NCBI GenBank assembly: GCA_009746045.1
Contig: RPFO01000299.1
Coordinates: 312,001-376,000, forward strand
Direction: 5' to 3'
DNA from: Mesostigma viride
Taxonomy: Eukaryota > Streptophyta > Mesostigmatophyceae > Mesostigmatales > Mesostigmataceae
Length of the DNA: 64,000 nucleotides
Positions 36,874 to 48,769 of the stretch are shown here, piece by piece. The notes below the pieces were generated by a model. The model did not search any database, was not told where the DNA came from, and saw only the letters and a program-made list of their open reading frames with translations. Made by a program: the position numbers and the translations under genes. Numbering within the stretch: the stretch's first letter is position 1; each line of letters opens with the position of its first letter.

Positions 36874-37557
36874 TTGCACAAGGCACACAACACTAAAGCA
36901 GTTGTGGCAACAGGTACAGCACAGGTCAATGCTGTAGGGGATGCAGGTCAAGATCCTAGTATTTTGGCTGTAGACACCCAAGCACAGGTGAGTATCATCA
37001 GTGCAGAAGCTGTATCTGGTCTGAAAATGAAGGCCTCACCATGGGCTAGAGTGTCAGATTTTTCAGGCAAAACCAAAATGCAGGTCAAAGGTCAGGTGAG
37101 CATTCAAATCTTGGGTATGCCCACTCCATTTCAGGTGGTTGAGGGTTACTCAGGGAATGCCCTGTTAGGGGAACCTTTTGTATCTTACCCTGGTGTTGTC
37201 ATCTCAGCTGGGAGGTTGAGTGTGGCAGGGGTAGGACAGGTGCCTCTAGATCATTTTAAAATCCCTTTGAGCCAGATTAGCACTGGGTTGGATGCTGCCA
37301 TCAATGCAGTTAAGCCCAAGTACCTCCCAGGTCAGGAACCGTGTGTGGAGGACCTCATACACTCTCAAAAGCTACACCCTTCAGCGTTTGGGCTTGGTAG
37401 ATGGGATGTTGCATCCATGTCTCCCCTGTCCTATGATGATATTGTACGGGACTGCCAGACGCAGATTGGGTTTCTTAAGTGGCTGAGGCTTTTACCAAAG
37501 CCAGGGAGGAGTGGGTTGTTCCAGATGCACGTAGTCCCACACACACACCACCTGTGA
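36874..37557 (+). pseudogene. Retropepsin-like protease domain located after the integrase
   Basis: The active-site segment reads LAVDTQAQVSIIS (Asp at about 36973), matching the retropepsin pattern hydrophobic-hydrophobic-D-T-G-A except that Gly is Gln. The conserved distal motif is also present as GNALLGEPFVSYPGVVIS (about 37156-37210), which corresponds to the I-L-G-x-D-F segment of gypsy and copia proteases. The loss of the Gly may mean low activity or decay. The frame runs on without a clear border into the start of the reverse transcriptase region and stops at 37557. No other protease candidate is seen between the zinc knuckle and the integrase. Confidence 0.65.
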
Positions 37558-37559
37558 CT

Positions 37560-38998
37560 CCTCTTGATGCTATGCCAGCTGGGCCAAGAAGCTAAGGTTA
37601 AAGTTTGTGTGCAAGCATAAACCTCAGGCTGATGGGGGACCACCCATTTTCCATGCTAGGCCATGTGTTACTGAGTTCAGGGGCTCTACAGAGCTGACAG
37701 AGGCTGAGCTTTATACTCCTGGTATTCAGCAAACGTCTCTCAAGGTGTTGCTTTCCTTGTTTTTGCATCAGCTTAATACAGGGAAGGATTATGTGTGTAA
37801 AGCCACAGATATCAAAAGAGCCTTTCTAAAGGGGGACCCTGCCATAGCACAGCAGGTCTGGAGAGGTCAGGTATACGTGGTGAATACTCCTAAGGTGTGG
37901 CACAGGGATATTGTTCAACCCTTGTTGAGGCCAAACCTGGGGGTTGAAGGGTTGCAGTCAGCTCCAAAAATTTTTAGGCTGTCTGCACAGGAGGTATTCA
38001 TGAAGCTAGGGGCCACCTATGATGACATTGACCCTTGCCTGTTTGTCATCCCACACCCTGATGGAATGATGATGTTTGTCTGGCATGGGGATGATCAGTT
38101 AATCTCAGGTCCTAGAGCTGCAGTGGATGCTTTCATAGCTCAGGTGTCTGCCAGTTTTGAGATTGGCAAGCAGCTAGAGCTGGGCAAGGAGCCAGTCAAG
38201 TTCTGTGGCATGATGCTTGAGTTGCTGCAGCAGCAGGGCAGCTGGGTTTGTTCCATGCAGGCCTCTGCTGAATACATTAAGTCTTGTCTGGATGTCCTGC
38301 CTGTTCACATCACCCCTGACATGTGCCCTACCATTAGAGGCAAGCTTGGTTGGCTATGTGCTACATGTGCACCCCACCTGGCTTTTGTGAGCAGGGTAGA
38401 TGATGAGGTACTACAGGAGGTAGGAGCACGGGCAATCAAGCAGTTGTTGCATGATGGTCCACCTTTGATGCTTCACTCACTGGACCTGTTTACTCCCATT
38501 CACATCACGTGCATGATGGATAGTTCAATGGAGTCCAGGGTAGTTACCAAGGTTCAAGCCAGAGAGGCTGGATTGTTTTTCCTGCATAACCAAGGTGGGA
38601 AGAAGTCACTAGTCTCCTGGTTCAGTAGATTGCACAAGAGGAAAGCTGTGAGTAGCAATGTAGCTGAATGCAGGGCTGTGGTATCTTCTGTCTTGCATGC
38701 AAGGTATCTCAATCACTTGCTGGTCTGGCTTCAACACCAGGCTGGTAGCTCTGCAGGAGTGAAAGCACATTTGCTGACTGACTCTCAATCTATCATCTCT
38801 TTCCTTGCCAATCCTTTGGCTGTACACTCGGACCTGGATTGGATTGTGCTAAAACAGGAATGCAAGTACCTGGAGTCTAAAGCCCACGTCAGGGACAAAG
38901 ACAATGCTGCAGATGCACTGACCAAGGTGCCACAAGCAGCAGGACCACAATACCAGGTCTTGTATGGGTTGATGAACCCTGGTTACAGTCTGAAGTGA
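37560..38998 (+). pseudogene. Copia-type reverse transcriptase and RNase H
   Basis: The frame to the stop at 38998 carries the copia RT landmarks: FVCKHKPQADGG, the palm motif CKATDIKRAFLKGDP (about 37800), DDIDPCLFVIPHP, and HGDDQLISG in place of the usual YVDD (about 38085). VKFCGMMLE and GKLGWLCATCAPHLAFVSRV follow. The RNase H part has CMMDSSMES, AECRAVVSS, LLTDSQSIISFL and AHVRDKDNAADALTK, the typical end of copia pol. Catalytic Asp pairs are present. The segment reads in one frame from about 37607, but is out of frame with the protease before it. Confidence 0.9.
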
Positions 38999-39381
38999 CT
39001 GGCACATTGTACATGTTAGCCCATGACCCCCTGCCTAATACTGCAGCTGAAAGGCTGCAGTGGCAGCTGGGTAGTTTTCTGACAGTGAGAAGCACTGGTC
39101 TAGAAAGTTGGGACATGATGAATGTGTTATTTATTGAATAAAATTTTGTGAGACACTTGTTTGGATGACCATGACATGCTGGGGCCTGGAGCACCCATCT
39201 CACTCAGTTAAGAAACCATGCTTGAGACATGGGGCCTTTTTAATGCATCTCTTGTACATGTGTGAGGTGACCTTTGGGTCCTAGTAGGTTATCTGACAGT
39301 TTTTTAAGGCATTGGGAATGGCTGCGTCCATTTGATGGCTATGTGTGTTTCTGTTGAAACCCAAAGAAAACTTAAAGTGGG

Positions 39382-39760
39382 AGTTAGTCTAAGTCTCCCG
39401 CCTGTAGCCTAAGTGGACACGTGCCAGCACCGCCGGCGCCCAATTGGGTACTGGGACGGTGCTGGACTAGAACAGTCGTGGCATGGACACGTGGCTGTAC
39501 TCAGTATGTGATGAGCCGGTACCTCAGTACTGGGACTGTAGTTGTCATGTTAGGACTGACTAGATCAGGTTGTAACTGATAGGTTAGTCCGTCCAGGATC
39601 AGTAAGTTAGTTTAACTTACGCAAAGTCTGGCCAGCCATCGTTGACGGCTGGCCAGCAGTATATGTGCCACATTATCCTAATGCCAAGGTGTCTCGTCGT
39701 TCAAGCACACACACGCCATTTGGCAGTGCCCAAGCATTCCAAGCTTTGTGTTGCATAACT
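39382..39760 (+). repeat. Right LTR
   Basis: This 379-bp direct repeat of the left LTR ends at TAACT, followed by the target duplication CCCAG. The near identity of the LTRs implies a recent insertion. Confidence 0.97.
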
Positions 39761-39850
39761 CCCAGGACCTGGGCGAACAGAGGACTCGGACAGCCACGCT
39801 AGTATTCGATTCGGAAATATCGAATATATTCATCGAATAATAGGTCCTTA

Positions 39851-40520
39851 GGCAGGGGGGGTGTCCAAAACAAAAATATCAGACACATACGCTGAAAATT
39901 TCCAAAAGTTGGCCCTTGGACCCTACCTACCTAGCACGTAGGCGCTATACCTAGCAAAACCCTGAGGTCCCAAGGGTTATGGGGGTCGACCTATGGAGCA
40001 AAATGATCAGCTCCGCGAGCTCTACCGTTTGAGCATATTGGTGTTGGGAAAATTCCGGTTTTCTAAAATGGGTCATTGGCCGGCGCGACGCGATACTGGC
40101 ACGGCACGGCGCTGGATAGCTGAAGCCTTGTAGTGGTGGCAGACGGCAGCATACTTCCGTGCCTAGCTAGGGGCAGCACCATCTTGCGGGCAACCCCCCC
40201 CCCCCTCTATGGTACCTGCCAAAATTTTGACTGCAGATTTGGGTTCAGCTCGCCAAGTGCTATCAGTTTGTCCGTCAAACCGTTTCAAAATTCCGACCAT
40301 ACAGGGAGCTAGCAGAAATCCAAGTGTTTTGTTGTAAAAAACCCATATCGGCCCGGCACCCTACCTACCTACCCTTTAAGTTAACGGTTTTTGAGGCTCT
40401 GTAACTTCTAACCTAAAGACCCCCTGGGGTTGTGACCAGTGGCAAACATGCTTGTTTTCGTGAGATCTACTCGAATCCAGCGTCGTGTAAATTTTCTTGT
40501 TTTTGGACACCCCCCCTGCC
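39851..40520. mobile_element. Harbinger/Tourist-like MITE
   Basis: A perfect 20-bp terminal inverted repeat (GGCAGGGGGGGTGTCCAAAA at 39851-39870, inverted at 40501-40520) is flanked on both sides by TTA (39848-39850, 40521-40523). A TTA/TWA target with G-starting ends is typical of PIF/Harbinger elements. The 670-bp interior has no open frame of note, so it is non-autonomous. Confidence 0.88.
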
Positions 40521-40664
40521 TTAGGTACTCAAATCGAATATATTAGACTCCTGATCACCCTTGCCGTATTAGAATCCGAATATATTCGGTTCGGCGAGGC
40601 GTCAGCCGAATATATCCGAAATTCCGGTGAAATGGGTGTTAGTTTATTTCCATATAACAGTTAA

Positions 40665-42363
40665 CCCCTAAATGGGCAGAAATACTGCCGATGCATCGGC
40701 TGTAACTTCACAATTTTGCAAACCAGATGCCATCCAACCCACCCATATCCAATGGCTGTCCTTGGGGGCCAAGCATGTCCATGAGTTGCCCTTCGGGTTG
40801 GTATATCACAACCTTACATATATGCAGGGTAGGCCATGTATAACTGCCGTCAAAGTCAGGGGGGTCAAGACGAGCGTTTTCATTTTTGGTAGAATGTGCA
40901 TTTTGAATTATGTTGTAAGAGCTAGGCACCTACCACTTCAGGGATGATAAACAATTAGTTGCTGAACAGTTTGAGCCATTGGGGTCATCATTTGGGTGGG
41001 TATGCCAGCAGTTACACCCAGTACAGCCCATAGGGGTACCGTTGGTAAAAAGCAACCAAGGGGGTAGGAGTGGGCATACTACCTACTAATACCTACTAAT
41101 ATGGCCCCCAACCATGCCACACAATACATTTCCCTTCCACAATGATGGGGAAACATAACTGCATCATCACACTGCCCTTACATGGCACCTATGTGCAGGT
41201 GCCACCTTGTCCATGCACGTAGGTAACGTGGTACGGATACCCTACGTAAGGCATGCATTCTAGGAGGCAGCCACCAACAAACTAGTGATTTTAAGCCTAT
41301 TTCAGCTTGCCCTAGCAAGGATAAACTAGGCCTAAGCTGCTATAGCTTGCCAGGTGATGGCCAGCACACCTGGTGGCACATGCTGACAATGGGAAGCTTC
41401 TACTCACCGGTTACATGCTTGATGATGCCACAGAGACCAGCCAACTGCCTCACACTCATGCAATATGTGTGTGGGAAATGTATAACAAACATATATGGAG
41501 GTATTCAAACCCATACAGCATCTAAAACTTATCACCATCACACTGTGGCAGGTCAACTGACTGAGGGAAGCATCTAAGAAGGGTGTTTTAGAAAGGGGCC
41601 AGGCCAGGGTCAAGAAAGAGCATGAATAATGCAAAAAGAATGTGCTACACAAGCTAGAACGTATATATAAACGTCAAACATCGATAGGAAAACGATGCTG
41701 AAGCTTTACCAGGCATGGATGGCGTTACCTTGGCCCAGGCGGTGGCCGCAAAATGGCGCATTTCGGCACACCAAAGTTGTGCAGCATGGTCGCTGGATTC
41801 GGCGATTTCTGGCCACCCTTGCACGTTTACGACTACTATGTATCATAAAAAGTACAAAGAAACCAATATATCCTTTAAAATACGCCGGAAAGGTATTGCT
41901 GTCAACGTTTCTATCGTCCGGCCTGATCGCAGTTTTTTCCAGCAAGAACGCTGCCGACACCTATCAAATGGCATTCCCGCGGTCCAAAAATTGGCCTGTG
42001 TGATCTTTAGGACGTATAAAATCAATTTCCTAAGTTTGGTCAGAAAATTCGAACGAAAACGTAAATGCCATGCGTGGGCGCAAGCCGCCATGGCCAGGTC
42101 GTCGTTTTCCGGAATGCACGTTGTACGTGAAAAAGTACCCTGACCCCTTGTACTTTGACCGGCCAGAACACCTCTATAACTTTGTCAGAAGTATGCAAAC
42201 CCTAGTACCATGCTGTGAGGAAAATTATAAACTTTCGATCTTCTCAGCTAAACTTTTCCTAATTCTCAATAGTTTTCGCGGCATTTGGTCCCCCGAGAAG
42301 GGGCCGACGTGTCGGCTGTAACTCAGTTTTAGGCGGAAAATCGGCAGCCAGACCATTTAGGGG
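40665..42363. mobile_element. piggyBac-like non-autonomous element at TTAA
   Basis: The ends CCCCTAAATGG (40665-40675) and CCATTTAGGGG (42353-42363) are exact inverses and are flanked by TTAA on both sides (40661-40664, 42364-42367). TTAA duplications with CCC-starting ends are the piggyBac hallmark. Just inside, the word TCGGCTGTAACT occurs near both ends as a direct repeat. The 1.7-kb interior has only short open frames and no recognisable transposase. Confidence 0.82.
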
Positions 42364-42483
42364 TTAAGCTGACCCAGGTATGCCAAAAATAGCCTGAAAT
42401 GCCTAGTTGTGCCTAAATTGGGGTGCCCGCATTAATAAGGCGCGCCCTGCGACCAAGGTAGCCAGTGTACTGTAGATATATCG

Positions 42484-43906
42484 TCATCCGGCATAAGTGT
42501 ACATAAAGACCTGGTTCATGCCCATGAGTGCATGGAAGACTTCCAGTGGGCTGGGGGTGTCATTGTTAGGGCCCGGGTCCCATACTTTGTGTTGTTCCGT
42601 CGCCAGGAGCCAGTAACGACGCATAGCCAGGTTCCAAGAGGAGATAAACCGGCGGACCACGGCACCTCTCGTGTACGCGGCACGTAACTTGAATACGGTC
42701 TCGTTGCGAACTTGCCATATGGTGTGAAGCATCGTCGTGCGTAGCCATATCCATGCCATCTGGTTGGCTGTGAGGCTCGCGTCCCGTAATCCCGTGATGC
42801 CGAAAATAACCGTAGATAGTGTGACGGTGGTGGGGGGAGCTGTAATAGCCATCCACTTGGCCCATATACCCAGCAGCCATTGCCAAACCCCTGCGAGTTG
42901 GCAGTCCAGAAATCTGTGCTCAATTGTTTCATCTGGAAAGTTGCATAAGCACGCCGCCGCGTGGGAGTACCGGTGGTGCAGTTGGGAATTGACCCCGATG
43001 CATGGCCCGATGCATAAGCAGGTGCTGGACGTCGGTGGCCCGCTTGTCAACCAATGGGTGATCAACTGCCAAGGTAATGTTCTTGATCCAGGTGTAGCCC
43101 GGCCACTCGGGGTGCCAGCGCAGGCGACCCGGGTGCATCCTATGATTTTTATGTAGAAGTAGCCGGTATCCCCAGTCTGCCGTGTACTCGAAAAGGCACT
43201 TCGTCGTTGGGGTGCCGCCAGATGTGAGGACCCACCCAAATTCTAGCGGGTCTAGAGCAAGCGTGTCCAGGCGCCCCTTGCCAACATGTAGCCATGTGGT
43301 GTCGCGTATCACTGTGGTGGGGTCCAGGGGTAACATGCACGCCTGTGACAGTGACCACGGGACCACTCGAATGCGGTGACATTGACATGCTGGAATGTAG
43401 GCGTACGATGTAATCAATTTGCCGAGAAGTCCTTGACCGTCTGGTGTCTCCTGGAGCAATTGTATGGTAACGCACGTCGACGCGACCGCAACGATGCAGC
43501 CCTTATGTACGGACGTGTCGCGATCCGGGTAATAGCTCACCCATTCCCCGATTTGTAGGGGTTTGCGCGAGGTTGTCATGAGGGTATGCCATCCTGCGGG
43601 AATTGCTTGTAGAAGGTTGTCCCAAGCTGGTCGGCTGGGCATGTTTGCGATCCACGCGCTGATTTCCGTGTATGTCAGAAGGCGATATCGGTCACCGTCA
43701 GCCGCGTATAAATCGATGATTCGCGTAACTGGCGGGGTGGCCGTCAAAAAGCCCTCATATGGGTTGCGGCCGCTTAAAACACCAAACACATTATGCTCAC
43801 TATCGCGCAGCAAATCATTGAAATATAATGGTTGGCGTGCCACCTCTTCCCTCGTGGTAGGGTGAGCAATTCTGTCCGGTTTTAGGTTCTTAAAACCTTT
43901 CCACAT
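42484..43906 (-). pseudogene. LINE ORF2 C-terminus with zf-RVT zinc-binding domain
   Basis: On the - strand two overlapping frames join to one protein tail. The first (43906-42929) has a linker and ends with KNITLAVDHPLVDKRATD and LLMHRAMHRGQFP. The second (to 42484) continues with CLCNFPDETIEHRFLDCQLA and VWQWLLGIWAKW. This C-x-C, H, C arrangement before a Trp-rich helix is the zf-RVT domain found at the end of plant-type LINE reverse transcriptases. A frameshift near 42960 separates them. The RT itself is not present, so this is a 5'-truncated piece of a LINE family different from LINE-a and LINE-b. Confidence 0.75.
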
Positions 43907-46900
43907 ACGTGCCCAGTACCATGGTAAGCCTCATTTGTACGAAGTGAGCGCACATGTAGTAAGTATTGCTGCCCCCAAGTGCCATGATGTACCATTGGTG
44001 TGGGTATAGGTTGTGGCAAAAGCCTCTTGTGCCAACATACACACATCACCTAAAAACGGCCTTTTTTGTTACATGGGGTCATATCTCCCACACATATAGT
44101 CAGATCGGGGTGCCTTTCTGGACTTAAGGTCCCCCTAGGACCCTGTTCACATCACATAAATTGGGGGGCCAACTGACCTATTTTTAGCATCAAACCGTGA
44201 CGTGGAAAAGTGCAAAAAACGATGTTTTCCAGGCATAAGGAGGCATAGCAGCCACACACAAGTAGTAAATGTAGTCCAATTCAGCTGGAAATGGTCATGC
44301 TTATTAATTTATATCCAAATACAAAAACCACCCTTAAGTATGCAATGTAGGACCAAACTATGTGCTATAATTCTGGCATACATGAGCCAAAACACCGTTT
44401 TAGTGCATTATTTTCAAACTTATGAAGCCCCTGCCAGCACATATGCGGCCCAATCATGCCAGAATTCGTCACATTAATAGCACAATACTTGAATTTACAC
44501 TAGAACACAAGTTGGACATATTAGGACCACTGCCGGCCCACTAAAAGTGACGGATGCAAGCAGAAATAGAGCGATTTTTGCAAAAATACTCCATATTCTG
44601 CGCCATTGTCTTGGAAAACTTTGCATTCTTCACTCAATTATCGTCATGGCTGTCATGGGATTCATATACATGCCACTGGGGCTGGATACATTAGCCAACA
44701 CAGACTAAAAAAGCGATCATCAAGGGACAAAATCACCATCAATCACAGTAGATGCTGGCATTCGGAACAAGCACCATAGTGCCTACAAGCCTCAAGAAGG
44801 GGAGCTTGGCTGACCAGTCGTGCCTGTCGGCTGACCAGTCTCTTTTCTAAACGGGCCCCGCTCGGCAGCACACACAATCTCCTTTGCAGTACTTGGCCCA
44901 CTCTGCTGGGCACCCCTGCTGTGCGTGTCTTATAGCAGCTAATCCAAATATATATCTGCCAGGTGCCTCTCTGCTACATGGAAATACAAAGCGCAATCAA
45001 GGACAGCAGTGGCTTGGGCTGCTATTCAATTGAGCTCAGCACCTAGCTGCTGTACAACATAATTCTGCATCAGTGCCTGTCCTAATTGCGCCCCCCCGCC
45101 CCCTTGCCATCATCGTCATGCTCATCATAGTCTTTGGAACGTGCACTGAACTCCAACCCTTGGACAGTCCATAGGTCATTAAGAATCTGTGCATGTAATG
45201 CTAGCTCTTCTCAGTTGAACTCATCTACCACCCTCTCATGGTCGTGTCATCTCTCATGTAATCCACCTAGGTTTATCGTGGCCACTGATCTTTCAGCCCC
45301 TCCTGACATCAAAATCTGGGCAAACACACTGTTGACATCGCCCTTCCGTTTTAGCCTGCATGGCTCCTCATGTTTACCCTTATCTCATCCCTCAACACAC
45401 CTATAACTGTCTATTCATCCCCCTTGCATAGGCGGTGCATAACTGCGGCATGATGGGGGATTGCCAAAAATAGGTGTAAAATGCATGGGATGGCACGGGG
45501 AGGCTCACACTCATCGGTTTACAATCACACTCATGTGCTAACAATGTCCCTCTCTGCTTTTGACACTGCATGCACATGCATTTCCTACCGGCTATATCAA
45601 GCCTTTAGTGTGGTTTGGTGCATCAAGAGAAATGGCAGGTCAGCTGAGTGCATCAGACCACATTTGTGTTAAGTGTACGCTTGCAACGCTGTTTGCCCAC
45701 CGCATGGAGCTCCCCTTTCGGACAGTGGCGCAAGTAGCACTTACACCTTACTCCCAGCCGCTCACCCTGCCCATGCTAGCAACAAGAACAAATGCATGGT
45801 CCCCATCCCAACGTAAGGTGCATCACATGGATGGCCCTGCCATCACCTAGCAGTGTGCCACCCCTCTCCACCTCAACCTACTCTGAAATGCCAGGGCCCC
45901 AACAAACCTTTCAAGACATGGCACTCCTCAAAGAAGGCAACCCCTCAAAGAAGGCGAGGCAGTTTAGGTCTAGGGGGGCTTTGGGTAAGTTAAAAGATGA
46001 TAGAGTTCACTAACACAGGCCACGGCAACGACAACCTGCCTCACCCGCTGCATCCATACATCACAAGCCATAAACTGCACAGCCTGGCATGATTGCCTAA
46101 GGGTCACGTGATCCAAGGTGCCCTTCAGGCTCACCCCAGCACACCGGCCCATCCTCACCACCCCACTGGTCATAGTCATCTACAGTGGCATCAAACTCCT
46201 CTAGGACAGAGTGCAGTAAAGGCAACATAGACGTCCTGACACAATTGAATAAGAACGTGGCTGCTACCTACTGCCCTTAATAAAAAATGTCCATGGCTTG
46301 CACAAATACGCATTCAATTCTTCAAGCAAGCATGCTAACACCTTCACAGCACATCCCAAGGTTTATATCCATCGAGCTTTGTCAACAAGCATGACTTCCT
46401 GATGCAAACTTAGCTGTCAAGCTAGGAGGAGGAAAGCTAGGTAAAGAGGTGAGATAGACCCCCCCACAGCACCTTCCTGCACCAAAACCATGACAATATC
46501 ATCCAGAGCTTGCTAAATACGTACAGCTAACCGGTAGCGGGCGACCTTGCAGTCCAGGTTCAGCGCGAACATCTCGTGTCAGCACCCGGCGGAGATGGCG
46601 GACGCGAACCCACAATGCTATAAAAGCGAGTCATAAGACTATTTCGGGGAGCGGTGAACGGCTTGGAACACCGAAGGTATGCCGCGACAAAAGCCTGAAG
46701 TTTTTCTCGGAAATACACGCCTGGATGTGGATTAGGGCACCGTTGTCGTGCTTGTGCTTGCGTTGCGAGCAGGCAACCAGTGTTTCTTGCAGTGTCGAGC
46801 AGTAACAGATGGTGGCGCGAGAGCAATATGTGACTTTTAAATCATGGCTACACAGCTTACACCTCCGCAGGCATGTTGGAACAAGCCCCGCCATGCCGTG

Positions 46901-47516
46901 AGCCGAAAAAAAGGAAGAAACGCATCAAGCAAGGACGGTCGTAAACGTCACTGAAAACAGCAAAATCTGACCTGCCGGCAGGTAATGCGACAGCCTGGAA
47001 AATGTGATTCGTTTCTCGAAAAACTGATTAGCGCTCGTGAAAGTAGACTTGAAGCCCATTCGGATTCCACCTTTTGGGAATTGTGAGCTTCCAACAAAAA
47101 AGTTTCCCCCACAATTAATAAACATGCATTTTCGCTGCCAATTCCAGATCTGGCCGACACAAAAAATCAGCGTCTCAGTTTGCGAATTATTTTGACGCAC
47201 GAACATACGCGAATAATATCTACCATGCATCATCGCAAAGCAGGAGAGTTTACGCGTCGTTTGCATCCATCGCAGCGACTTAACATGCATAATTGACTTT
47301 TGACTGATATTCCGGCGGACATAGGGTCGACAGCCATGCGAGGTGGAATTTTTCTGGTCCCGTCGTCCTCAACGCGACGCGTTCGCGCCAAAATTCCCAG
47401 GATCTCATGTAACCGGACGGACCGATTTTAGGTGATGTGAACCAGGGTGTGCGTTTACGCCTATGAACGCGGTTAAGATCTGTTTGGTGTACACTGACCA
47501 TAAACGCCACTCCATA
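43907..47516. other. Long region without a recognisable gene
   Basis: Frames at 44202, 45134, 45560, 45792, 46560 and 46925 have no domain I recognise. On the - strand at about 46240-46100 a short coding-looking stretch (LLHSVLEEFDATVDDYDQWG) suggests a decayed protein, perhaps from a transposon, but the flanks are interrupted. A GGTTCGCGTCC word on the - strand near 46603 resembles a tRNA B-box without a convincing tRNA around it. Confidence 0.5.
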
Positions 47517-48250
47517 TTATGTAAGCCCAATATAATATATAATATAATATATTCGATATAATATATTCGAAATTCGATTCGGTATTCGAGTGATATTCGG
47601 TATTCGATCAAACAGGAGGAAAAAATCGGCAAGTACTCGATACAACCCTACGATTCTCAAAGTTGTTGTTGTTGTTGTGTCCCACGTGACGCCGACGCTT
47701 CGCAAATTCGAGATTTGATATTTTTTTGCACGGGTAAATGGGAATTTTTTATTAACCAATAATACGTCAGGGCAACGTTGTCAGTTGTCAGTTGCAGAGA
47801 ATTTATGGTCGGGGGTGTATTTTTTTTTTTTTTTGAGACTATATCGTTAGGTTAAGAGGTACCACGTATCGACCAGCTGGTTAGTGGTTTATGGTTACCC
47901 AATTCGAGTGATATTTTTTCGGGGAAATGGGTATATTTTATTAGCCAATTATGGACCAAAGAGGTGAGAGGGGAAATGAGTGATATTCGAGTGATATTCG
48001 GTATTCGATCCAGTACTCGATACAGCCCTACGATTCGCAAAGTTGTTGTTGTTGTTGACTTGTTGTTGTTGTGTCCCACGTAACGCCGATTCGCCGATTC
48101 GCAAAGTTGTTGTTGTTGTTGACTTGTTGTTATTGTGTCCCACGTGAGTGACGTGACGCCGACGATTCGCAAGTTCGCAAAGAGATTCTTGGCCACTACG
48201 GTATGTCTAGCGTGGGAACAAACAACAACAACAACAACGGTATGTCTAGA
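47517..48250. repeat. Dispersed element with (GTT) islands and CGAATATATT words
   Basis: Short GTT runs followed by GTGTCCCACGT occur at 47661, 48043 and 48108. A reverse copy (CGTGGGAACAAACAACAAC) at 48211 is flanked by the direct repeat ACGGTATGTCTAG (48198-48210, 48237-48249). The parts at 47840-47975 are inverted homologues of 30740-31370, next to the giant GTT array. No coding content. Confidence 0.65.
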
Positions 48251-48769
48251 AAGTAGGGACTGCAGCTGACCGTGATAGTAGGATCCCCGCTGATAGGAGG
48301 ATCTATACAGTACAAAAAAAATCGCGCTTGGCGACTGGCGTCGGATACTTTTTCCGAAGCATTTTTCCGATGCATTTTCGGAACCCATTTTCCTCGATAC
48401 TGGGGCGCGCAGTAATAAGCGTGACCTGGCCGGTGTCAGCAACGCACAACGTGCACAAAACACCTCAAAAACCTTTTAGACTGTCTCGCGACGCCACGGT
48501 CTCGTGCTCCAATACCGGCAAGATCTGTCCTCGCGGGTAGGTTTCAGCACGAAATATGATTTTCCAATGTGGCTGCCGGGCTCGATCAGCTAAATCGAGA
48601 AATGGTTAATGAATGCACGGTTATACCTACCCCGCACCTACCCGTCTCGTCAGCCCGGATTTTTTTTTTCAGTGTAGCCTGATCATTGCGGGAACTTCCA
48701 GGAAATTGCTGTAATTTGCATTGTGATCACTTACTATTAATCCCGCCAATATCACATAAGCCGTGAAAC

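Larger units (their letters stand above)
32273..39760 (+). mobile_element. LTR retrotransposon, near-intact structure, 7.5 kb
   Basis: Two LTRs (32273-32655 and 39382-39760) enclose gag and pol. The 5-bp word CCCAG flanks the element on both sides (32268-32272 and 39761-39765). The LTRs begin AGTTA and end TAACT in place of the usual TG and CA. A purine tract AACTTAAAGTGGG (39369-39381) precedes the right LTR as expected for plus-strand priming. I could not recognise the primer-binding site after the left LTR. The reverse transcriptase and RNase H are copia-like, but the domain order appears to be Gag, zinc knuckle, integrase, protease, RT, RNase H. Several frameshifts break gag and pol. Confidence 0.95.

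Noticed and set aside
46560-46640. tRNA gene on the - strand (GGTTCGCGTCC B-box-like word)
   Set aside because: I could not fold a cloverleaf around it and there is no A-box at the right distance.
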